Shown: positions 36,219 through 44,200 of the stretch, one piece after another
How positions within the stretch are numbered: the first letter of the stretch is position 1
Layout of the letters: each line of letters opens with the position of its first letter
Assembly: GCF_008084145.1 (NCBI RefSeq)
Contig: NZ_VSDO01000001.1
Coordinates: 1,440,840 to 1,504,839 of the forward strand
Length of the DNA stretch: 64,000 bases
Direction of reading: 5' to 3'
Origin: Paenibacillus faecis
Lineage (GTDB): Bacteria; Bacillota; Bacilli; Paenibacillales; Paenibacillaceae
Position numbers and translations under genes: made by a program
Notes under the pieces: generated by a model
The model's input: only the letters and a program-made list of their open reading frames with translations
The model's database searches: none
What the model was told of the DNA's origin: nothing

Positions 36219-36240
36219 GTTATCAGATTCTCATGATAAC
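36219..36240. promoter_or_regulatory. inverted repeat upstream of the amino-acid importer, possible operator
   Basis: GTTATCA and TGATAAC form a perfect 7-bp dyad with an 8-base spacer, 61 bp upstream of the binding-protein start. Spacing and symmetry suit a dimeric regulator, but no regulator gene is adjacent. Confidence 0.45.
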
Positions 36241-36300
36241 ATACTACCAGAAAAGAGTCGAGAGAAATGAGAGTTTCCCCTAAAAAGAGAGCCGACTTTG

Positions 36301-36804
36301 TCACAGGATGGCTTCGGCCAACTCCCGATAAATCCCCACGATCTCGTCCATGCTCATTCGCACCAGCCCGCTGGAGGACGGGGCCACGAAATCCTGAACG
36401 CCGTCCACGATCATGTCCGGTTGGAAACCCCAGCCCGCCCGGGAATTTCCGCTGTACTCAGCGTACACGCCTTTGCCGACAAAACAGGCAAACTTGGGTC
36501 TATACTCCCGAAGCTTGCAGCGCAGCAGGGTCCGGCCCCGCTTGTATTCCTCGCGCGTAATATCTTCGGCTCCCCTTGTCGGACGCGCCACGATGTTCGT
36601 AAACCCGTACCCGAGCTTCAGCAGCTCCCCGTCTTCCTCCGCTTTGTAGAGCCGGGGCGTCAAGCCCGACCGGTAAAGAATCCGCCAGAAATTGTTGCGG
36701 GGATTGGCGTAATGATGCCCCACCTCCCCGGACCGCAAACTCGGATTGAATCCGATAAAAACGATAGACAAGCCGTAATCCAGATGATCCTGAACTTCCT
36801 GCAT
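36301..36804 (-). CDS. mug: G/U mismatch-specific DNA glycosylase (Mug/TDG-like)
   Basis: The 167-residue protein matches the Mug family of uracil-DNA glycosylases: motif 1 IVFIGFNPSLRSGEVGHHYANPRNNFW and the second motif in FVAPSSSGLVR near the end. The enzyme removes uracil or thymine from G mismatches and starts base-excision repair in the cytoplasm. Bacterial Mug has Asn in the NPS motif as catalytic residue, present here. The frame extends upstream, but the ATG at 36802-36804 has AGGAGG nine bases before it and starts the conserved fold. The gene is single. Confidence 0.9.
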   Translation of the reverse strand: MQEVQDHLDYGLSIVFIGFNPSLRSGEVGHHYANPRNNFWRILYRSGLTPRLYKAEEDGELLKLGYGFTNIVARPTRGAEDITREEYKRGRTLLRCKLREYRPKFACFVGKGVYAEYSGNSRAGWGFQPDMIVDGVQDFVAPSSSGLVRMSMDEIVGIYRELAEAIL

Positions 36805-37035
36805 TCCGTCATCCCTCCTTTTGCTCTGATAAAAACACAGCAACCGCACCCCCCCGGTGCTTGTGCTCGACGGAAGCCCAGCCCGCACCGCTTTAAGGGA
36901 GGAGCGGGCTGCGCGGTGTGCGTTGCGGCCTGCCCTCGTGGGGCGCGGGTCTATGCGAGGTCCGAGCTGCGGCGGTCTGTCAGAGGCCGATGCGGGCTGC
37001 GCATTGCGCTAGCAGAGGCCCTTACCGGACACTGC

Positions 37036-37996
37036 TCTAACGGAAATAATAGCCGCTATTTCGCATTTTTCAGCACTTTCAGATTTCTAACGGAAATAGT
37101 AGCGCCTATTTGGGCTTTTCCCTACCGAAATGACCTTATTTTGCCAAAATAGCAGCTACTGCGTCCGTTAGAATCCGGAATCCGCCCATTTGGACGAAAT
37201 AGCGGCTATGGCTTCCGTTAGAATTTTGGCCCAGCCGGCCTAGGCTGCGCGTTGGCCCCGCCGGAAGTCTAGCTGCGCGCTGCTCTATCCGAAATCCGAG
37301 AAACACATCGCTCTATGCGAGAACCGAGCTGGCATCGCCCTACTGGAGATCCGTTCTGCGTGTCACCTAACGGATGTCCAGTTGCGCGCCCGAACTCCTT
37401 GCGAGATCCGGGCCACGGTCTGCGCAAACGGAAATAATAGCTGCTATTTCGCGATTTTCCGCGCTTTCGGATTTCTAACGGAAATAATAGCGCCTATTTG
37501 GGCTTTTCCCTTCCGAAATGACCTCATTTTGCCAAAATAGCAGCTACTGTGTCCGTTAGAATCCGGAATCCGCCCATTTGGACAAAATAGCGGCTATGGC
37601 TTCCGTTAGAATTTTGACCCAGCTGGCCTAGGCTGCGCGATGGCCCCGCGGAAGTCTAGCTGCGCGCTGCTCTATCCGAAATCCAAGAAGCAATCGCTCT
37701 ATGCGAGAACCGAGCTGCGCATCGCCCTACCGGAGATCCGTTCTGCGTGTCACCTAACGGATGTCCAGTTGCGCGCCCGAACTCCTTGCGAGATCCGGGC
37801 CACGGTCTGCGCTAACGGAAATAATAGCTGCTATTTCGCGATTTTCCACACTTTCGGATTTCTAACGGAACTAGTAGCGCCTATTTGGGCTTTTCCTTTC
37901 CGAAATGACCTCATTTTGCCAAAATAGCAGCTACTGTGTCCGTTAGAATCCGGAATCCGCTCATTTGGACGAAATAGCGGCTATGGCTTCCGTTAG
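37036..37996 (+). repeat. R2 array 1: three four-dyad cores in a ~388-bp tandem unit
   Basis: Three cores (37036-37221, 37424-37609, 37811-37996) each hold four dyads of the type CTAACGGA-N6-TAGCNGCTATTT, two forward and two inverted. Centres are 37054, 37104, 37154, 37204; 37442, 37492, 37542, 37592; and 37829, 37879, 37929, 37979: exactly 50-50-50 bp in each. The ~200-bp GC-rich spacers between cores are nearly identical to each other. The gap 36805-38304 contains no gene; 36889-37030 is a diverged spacer. Confidence 0.9.
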
Positions 37997-38019
37997 ACAA
38001 GCCAACTCGATCAGACCGG

Positions 38020-38280
38020 TACTTCGGATTCGCGAATCCAAGCCGTTGGGCCTCGGAGCACTTCGCTTCTTCGAACTTCAAGCTTCAATCCTCGAGTTTC
38101 AAACTACAAACCTTCACGCCTTGGAGCTTCGCTCCTTCAAACTTCGCTCTTCAGACTTCTAGCCCTTAAGCTTCGCACCCTCGAACTCCAAGCCCTCGAG
38201 CTTCGCTCCTCCGAACTTCAGCCTTCAATCTTCAAGCCTTCGAGCTTCACCCCCTCGAGCTTCAAGCCTTCGACTCCGAA
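38020..38280 (+). repeat. degenerate ~15-bp tandem repeat (GAGCTTCAAGCCTTC type)
   Basis: More than ten diverged units built from CTTCGAGCTTCAAGCC-like words fill the stretch between R2 array 1 and the end of the TIGR02206-like gene. Unit length drifts, so this is an old minisatellite. No coding frame is supported. Confidence 0.7.
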
Positions 38281-38304
38281 CTCGGGGCTCCGGGCTCGGC
38301 GCGG

Positions 38305-39069
38305 CTAAGCTCTCTCCTGGTAAGTGTCTCCCGCCGCCTTGCGTCTCTTTTTAATATAATCCCCGAGTGCAAAGAACAAACCGTACATGACCACAAAAAG
38401 AAACAGGGCGATGCCTTCCTCAGCTAATAGGTATAGCGGATAGGGACCCAGCCAATCGAGCACCGAAGGCGTATCCGGCTTGTGCAGCAGAAACATGTAG
38501 TTGGCGCCGACTGCCGCATTCAACAAACCTACCGCTAAGGCTAGAACGTTAAGGAAAACCATCGTTTTGCCGATCGATTTCCAGGTCGGGCGGTACCCTT
38601 CGACCCATGTCATGTAGAGCGGAGCCAGAATGATTGCCGAATGGGCGATAAAAAACTGAAAGAAGCGGAAATGTGGAAATCCGTACGCCAGATTCGGCGT
38701 CAAAAAGGCCTGAAGCGCGCCTCCAATTCCGGCAAACCACAGAAATTCGTACAGCCAGCTCTTTCGGGTCCATAACATCAGGATCGAGAGCAAAAGTGTA
38801 ATCGTGCATAGCTCGAGGGGCAGCGTGTAGCGGATGTCCCAAACGTCCTCGGCGAAATACCAGATATTCAGACTGGCTTCACAAAGGATTAGAAGGGTGA
38901 TCAATCCGTATCTTACGGCCAGGCGCAACGTGTTCTTTTTACGGAGTAGTCGTCTAGACAGATAGAGCGCCAAAACCAAAGCCGGCAACAGTAGGAGCGA
39001 AAACAGATGGGTCGCGGAAAACATGAGGAAATCCGGTGCTTGCCGGGCATCGAAAAACGACAATATCAT
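38305..39069 (-). CDS. TIGR02206-like integral membrane protein (YwaF type)
   Basis: The 254-residue product has six to seven membrane segments and the family features: FSATHLFSLLLLP near the start, LPLELCTITLLLSILML, FAGIGGALQAFLTPNL and FFIAHSAIILAPLYM. TIGR02206/YwaF-like proteins have no established function. The ATG at 39067-39069 is chosen because AAGGAG stands seven bases upstream; the open frame continues further but without a ribosome site. It is divergent from the GH9 gene and may share its control region. Confidence 0.85.
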   Translation of the reverse strand: MILSFFDARQAPDFLMFSATHLFSLLLLPALVLALYLSRRLLRKKNTLRLAVRYGLITLLILCEASLNIWYFAEDVWDIRYTLPLELCTITLLLSILMLWTRKSWLYEFLWFAGIGGALQAFLTPNLAYGFPHFRFFQFFIAHSAIILAPLYMTWVEGYRPTWKSIGKTMVFLNVLALAVGLLNAAVGANYMFLLHKPDTPSVLDWLGPYPLYLLAEEGIALFLFVVMYGLFFALGDYIKKRRKAAGDTYQERA

Positions 39070-39155
39070 AAGGGGCTCCTTTTCGAAATAAAATGCGTTG
39101 CATTCAATTCGGCTGTGATTTATCGTATCACGCACCAAGTCCATTCGTAAAAATC

Positions 39156-39184
39156 TTTTCGCCTGGGGCGGAGTTTGATATAAT
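39156..39184 (+). promoter_or_regulatory. promoter of the GH9 gene (extended -10)
   Basis: TGATATAAT at 39176-39184 is a perfect extended -10 element; the -35 position is weak. It predicts a start near 39191 and a leader of about 315 bases containing two operator-like sites and a 40-bp tandem repeat. Confidence 0.55.
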
Positions 39185-39198
39185 AAACCAGAATGACA

Positions 39199-39210
39199 GA
39201 AAACGTTTTC
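39199..39210. promoter_or_regulatory. LacI-type palindromic operator candidate
   Basis: GAAAACGTTTTC is a perfect 12-bp palindrome with a central CG, the usual form of LacI/GalR-family operators, placed just downstream of the predicted transcription start of the GH9 gene. Confidence 0.5.
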
Positions 39211-39233
39211 CGGCACTCTTAAACTTCTCAACT

Positions 39234-39247
39234 TGTAAGCGCTAGCA
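39234..39247 (+). promoter_or_regulatory. cre-like operator upstream of the GH9 gene
   Basis: TGTAAGCGCTAGCA matches the cre consensus TGWAANCGNTNWCA at all but one position. It lies about 45 bp downstream of the predicted transcription start, suiting a roadblock type of catabolite repression. Confidence 0.6.
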
Positions 39248-39254
39248 CCGAGTG

Positions 39255-39470
39255 GGTTGTGGACTTCTTGAGTTATCTTGCAGTCTTGGAGTAGGTTATG
39301 GACTTTTTAAGTACGTTGCGGAGTCTGAGCTGCTTATGAGCTCTTGAAGTACGTTGCTGACTCTGAAGCTGGTTATGAGCTCTTAAAGTACATTGCTGAC
39401 TCTTTAAGCAGGTTATGGACTTCTTGAAGTACATTGCTGAATTTTGAAGCAGATTATGGAGTCTTATGTA
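39255..39470 (+). repeat. 40-bp tandem repeat in the GH9 leader
   Basis: About five diverged units containing GGTTATGGACTTCTTGAAGT and ACATTGCTGACTC-like words repeat with a 40-bp period (clear unit starts at 39371 and 39411). The array ends 30 bp before the GH9 start codon. No reading frame is supported. Confidence 0.75.
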
Positions 39471-39506
39471 TCGCCACTAATTTTCTGAAAAAGTGAGGGA
39501 TTTACG

Positions 39507-41129
39507 ATGTCCGCAGTAAAACCACGCATTCTTACCGTCAACCAGATCGGCTATCCGGCGTCCGGACCCAAATCGTTCCGCTATGCCGAGGCCGGCGGAG
39601 CATTTGAAGTGATTCACGCCTCCACCGGGGAGGTCGCCTTCGCGGGGGAAACCGCCCCCGCCCGGCAGGACGAGGCGGCAGGCACCCCGGTGAGCTTGGG
39701 GGATTTCTCCGGGCTTTCCGAACCCGGTACCTACCGGATTCGGATAAACGGCGAAGCTTCCTCCCCCTTCGTCATCGCGAACAACCCGTACGCCGACCTG
39801 CATACCGGCCTGCTTAAAGCCTTTTACTTTTTCCGCTGCGGCTGCGAGCTGAAGGAGGAGTTTGCCGGGCCTTGGGCACACCAAGCTTGCCATCTGGCGG
39901 AAGGCATCGTTTACGGCGAGCCCGACCGGAGGCGGGACAGTGCCGGAGGCTGGCACGACGCCGGCGACTACGGCAAATACACCGGCCCCGGCGCCAAGGC
40001 GGTCGCCGACCTGCTGCTCGCCTACGAGCTGTATCCGCAGGCTTTCCGCCGCACCGTACCGCTCCCCGAGAGCGACGGGCGTACGCCGGATGTGCTGCAT
40101 GAATGCCGTTACGAGCTCGAGTGGCTCCTCAAAATGCAGGATGAACGCACAGGCGGCGCGTTCCACAAACTGACGACCAAGCAATTCCCGGCCCTCGACG
40201 TCATGCCGGAAGACGACCTGGCCGAGCTGTATTTTCTGCCTGTATCGGCCGCGGCTACGGGATGCTTCGCCGCCGTCATGGCCATGGCTGCACGTATCTA
40301 CCGCCTGTTCGACGGGGCGTTTGCGGACCTCTGTCTGGATGCAGCCAAACGCGCTTGGCGCTGGCTGCTCGATCACCCCGAGGTCCCCGGCTTCAAAAAT
40401 CCGGCCGATATCGGCACAGGAGAATACGGAGACGCCCAAGATCTCGACGAGCGCTATTGGGCGGCGGCGGAGCTTTTCCGCACCACCGGCGATGAAGCTT
40501 TTCACGAGGCATTCAGACGGCTCGCCCTCCAGCAATTTCCGAAATTTGAGCTGGGCTGGGCCGATATGGGCGCCTACGGCTCCCTGGCCTATTTGCTGGA
40601 CGGACCCGAAAATACCGATCCTACTTTGTATGCCCGGCTAAAAGAGGAACTCCTGACGGAGGCCGACAAACTGCTGGCGATCTGTTCCGGTGACGGCTAC
40701 GGCATATCCTTGACGCCGGCGGATTACATTTGGGGCAGCAACATGGTTGTCATGAACCGCGCGATGCTCCTGCTCATGGCCTTCCGCTTCGGCGGAAAGA
40801 CCGAGTATGAACATGCCGCCCTCGACCATGTCCATTACCTTTTGGGCCGAAACGCACTCGATTACAGTTATGTGACGGGTTACGGCGACCGTCCGGTCAT
40901 GCATCCGCACCATCGCCCTTCGGTGGGCGACCGGGTGGCCGAACCCGTGCCCGGCCTCGTAATCGGAGGACCGAATCGCGGCCTTAACGACGACTGCATG
41001 ATGGAGCATCTGCAGGGCGAAGCGCCGGCCCGCTGCTTTATCGACGACGAGCTTAGCTACGCGGGGAACGAAGTGACGATCTACTGGAACTCGCCGGCCG
41101 TGTTCGTGGTCTCGCATTTTGTTTTATGA
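39507..41129 (+). CDS. GH9 glycoside hydrolase with N-terminal Ig-like domain, cytoplasmic
   Basis: The 540-residue product has a CelD_N Ig-like domain (about 5-90; NQIGYPASGPKSF, EPGTYRIRI) and a GH9 (alpha/alpha)6 barrel: GGWHDAGDYGKYTGPGA with the catalytic base aspartates, MHPHHRPS, and the C-terminal DDELSYAGNEVTIYWNSP containing the proton-donor Glu. No signal peptide, linker or CBM is present, so the enzyme is intracellular. GH9 enzymes of this kind (lacking export) act on short imported oligosaccharides such as cellodextrins or, in one subgroup, glucosamine oligomers. GAGGG precedes the ATG. Confidence 0.9.
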   Translation: MSAVKPRILTVNQIGYPASGPKSFRYAEAGGAFEVIHASTGEVAFAGETAPARQDEAAGTPVSLGDFSGLSEPGTYRIRINGEASSPFVIANNPYADLHTGLLKAFYFFRCGCELKEEFAGPWAHQACHLAEGIVYGEPDRRRDSAGGWHDAGDYGKYTGPGAKAVADLLLAYELYPQAFRRTVPLPESDGRTPDVLHECRYELEWLLKMQDERTGGAFHKLTTKQFPALDVMPEDDLAELYFLPVSAAATGCFAAVMAMAARIYRLFDGAFADLCLDAAKRAWRWLLDHPEVPGFKNPADIGTGEYGDAQDLDERYWAAAELFRTTGDEAFHEAFRRLALQQFPKFELGWADMGAYGSLAYLLDGPENTDPTLYARLKEELLTEADKLLAICSGDGYGISLTPADYIWGSNMVVMNRAMLLLMAFRFGGKTEYEHAALDHVHYLLGRNALDYSYVTGYGDRPVMHPHHRPSVGDRVAEPVPGLVIGGPNRGLNDDCMMEHLQGEAPARCFIDDELSYAGNEVTIYWNSPAVFVVSHFVL

Positions 41130-41183
41130 CTTGAGGCAAACCGCCTAATCGTTCTCCAACCCAAGCTTCCGCATTAATCCGCT

Positions 41184-41228
41184 AAAAAAGCAGGTTCCCA
41201 AGGGGATATTCCCCGGAAACCTGCTTTT
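41184..41228. terminator. bidirectional terminator between GH9 and the SLH nucleotidase
   Basis: A stem AAAAAAGCAGGTT / AACCTGCTTTT with inner GGGGATATTCCCC pairing has T-rich tracts on both strands and serves the two convergent genes. Confidence 0.85.
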
Positions 41229-41253
41229 GGGTTTTGTCGTTTTGCCGGCTTAT

Positions 41254-44200
41254 TTATTCCGCCAGTCCCAAGGCCTGCATCGTTCGCAGCAAAACAATGG
41301 CGGCCTCCGCCCGCGTCATGGAACCGTTCGGCATAAATTGTCCTTTCTCATTCCCTTTCAGGATATTCAGTTCGGCCAGCTGTGCAACGGCCGGTGCCGC
41401 CCAGGACGGGATAGCGCCCTGATCCGCAAACCGTACCGGGCTGCCAGCGCCGGGCGAACCAGAACCGGAACCGGGAACAGCACCAGAACCGCCGTTTGCC
41501 GCCGCATCCTCTTTTCCGCTCTTCGCGAGTTCCCATGCGCGGGAGAGCAGCATGGCCATCTCCACCCGGGACAAACGTTCATTCGGCGCAAAAGCATTGC
41601 CGCTTCCATCGATCAGTCCGAATTTCACCGCGGCCCCGAGATCTCCGGCCAGTGAACCACCTGCGGAAACGCCGGTGAACGGGTTCGCCTCCCCGGCCGA
41701 AGGCAACCCGAGGCTCCTTACGAGCAGCGCGGTAAATTCACCCCGCGTTACTTCCCGTCCCGGCGTGTAATGGGATGCATCCGTGCCCTTGATGATCAAG
41801 CGGGAGGCCATCGCTTCGATTTCTTTCTCCGCCCAATGGCCGGTCACATCGCCAAATTCCTTCTTGTGATCCACGATCGTAACGACTCCGCTGCCACCGA
41901 AGAGCGGCTTCAGCTCCAGCGCGGGCCGGCCGTTCCAGGTAACGGACACCGCCGGAACCGGGCGAAGCTCGCCGGTCGCCTCGTCAAACTGGACGGCAAC
42001 GAGGTTCGCCCCGCTGCCACCTGCCGGAAGCGGGATAATCCGGCTCAGGGATTTCGCTCCGATTTCATTCAGGGCCTTCGCCGTTCCGTTATGAACCAGG
42101 CTGACCCGGAAATCCAGCGCCGTCCTTTTCACGGCTTGCGCCCCGAGGCTTGCCGCCGCAGCTTCCAGCTTCTCCTGCTGAACCTCGGGCACCGGAACAA
42201 CGGAGATCGACAGCAAGGACTGCTGATTCAGCCCGCCGCCCGTTCCCAGCACGGCATTCACGCTATCGCTGATCGCTTTCAGCGGAAGGCGGTAACCCGC
42301 TGCTCCGGTTTCGATCACGACAGCCGAGGCGGATGCCGCCTTGGCCGCATTCGCCATCAACGTCTGGGCCGGAAGCCGCAGCTCCACGCCATCGTTTACG
42401 TCCGGCAAGGAAATCGTCACATGCTCGGCGGAGCCTCCTGTTACCGCCTTGAGCGCGCCATCCAGCACCGCAGCCGACTTGACGCTGACCACCGTTATCG
42501 TTTGCCCCGCGGCGTTCACAGTCTGCGAGGTTTGCAGTTGGTCGCCCGAAAGTTTGGCGCCCGATGTCTGTGCCGCCGGAGGCGTTGAAGACGCCGGCGT
42601 TGGCGTCGTTACGCTGCCCGAGCCGCCGCCCGAGGAGGAACCGCCTCCGGAGGAGCCTCCGTTGGATGGGCCGCCACCGTTTGCGGGTTTGGCCTGCTCC
42701 ACGATCCGCCCCTCCACCTTGGGCGCAACCGTACCTCCGAGCGACTTCACATGCTCGATAAAGATCTCATAATCCGGATAACCGAGATCCTCGTAATAAG
42801 CCCCTGCGCCAATCGCCTCGGCAAAGGAAGCATAGCCGTCTCCGCCGTTCGCCACGAAACTGTTGCTGGCCATACGGTACGTCGCCTTTAAATCCAAAGG
42901 AGCATAAGCCGATCCCTTCAGGATCTGAACGTCAAACACTCGGTTCCCCGCCGTTTGAGCCGGGTCCCATTTGAATTTCATGCCCGCGATTTGCGGGAAT
43001 TTACCGGGCAGATCGCTCAGCTTGGCGCCGCTGATCCCGTTTTCCAGCCCGTCCTTCAACTGCCGGCCCGTTACATCCATGACAACCAGCGTATTGCCGA
43101 ACGGCATTACGGTGCGCAGTTCGCCCATCGTAATGTCTCCCTGATCGATCGCGGCGCGGATTCCCCCGCCATTGGTCAGGGCGATGTCCGCGTTTTTCAG
43201 CTGCTTGGCTTTAGCCAGCATGCCGTCGGCGATCAGATTCCCGAGATTCGTCTCCCTGGAGCGGACATTCTTGCGCTCTCCGTCCAGGGGAATCGCTGCC
43301 GTTCCGATCACTTCTTTTTTCAATTCCTCAAGCTCCGCGTTGAGGGGGGCGAGCATTTCAGCGGCCCTGGGGTCCTCAGGCACTTTGGCGTCAACGGTGA
43401 TCAGCCTGCCCGTCGTTTGTCCCGGTCCCGTCAGCACCGTCCCTTCCCTGTCGAATACCAAATCGACGCGGCCGAGGAATTTGCCCCACTCGTTGGCCTG
43501 CACGATCACCGTAGGCGTCTGGTACTCGTCATCGACGACGATTTCAGGCTGGTCCAACCGCGTATGGGTATGGCCGCCGACGATCAGGTCGATCCCTTCC
43601 ACCTCCTCAGCGAGCTTCTGATCCCGGGCATACCCCAGATGCGATAATCCGATAATGATATCGATGCCTTCCTGCTCGATCGCTTGGACCGTTTCCTTTG
43701 CCGCTTCCGCCGCATTCCGGAAAACAACGTCTTTTCCCGGACTGGATGTTTCCTTGGTATCTTCCGTTGTCATACCGAATACGGCTACTTTTTGACCGTC
43801 AACGTCAAGAACGACATATGGGTAGACGCCGGCATTATCAAGCGTTTGGGGTTTCTCGTGGTCGATCGTGACCGGAGCCTTAAGCAGCGGCGCCATGTTG
43901 GCGTCCCGGCTCAGGTCCACGTTGGAGCTTACGAGCGGGAACTTGGCTTTTTGCACGAACTCGGCCAGAACCTTCGTCCCCTTGTCAAACTCGTGGTTTC
44001 CGAACGTCATGGCATCATAGCCCATATAATTCATAAACTCGAGGTCCGCCAACCCCTGCCACTTTGTAAAATACAGATCCCCGGAAAAAACATCCCCCGC
44101 ATCCAGCAGCAGGCTGTTTCCGCCTTCGGCCCGGACCTGGTTCACCAGCGTAGCTCTGCGCGCCACATCGGCCAAATGGGCATGCGTGTCGTTCGTATGC

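Noticed and set aside
36889..38000. Frames of 78-95 codons in the R2 array 1 region
   Set aside because: They cross repeat cores, have no ribosome sites and are repeated with the unit.
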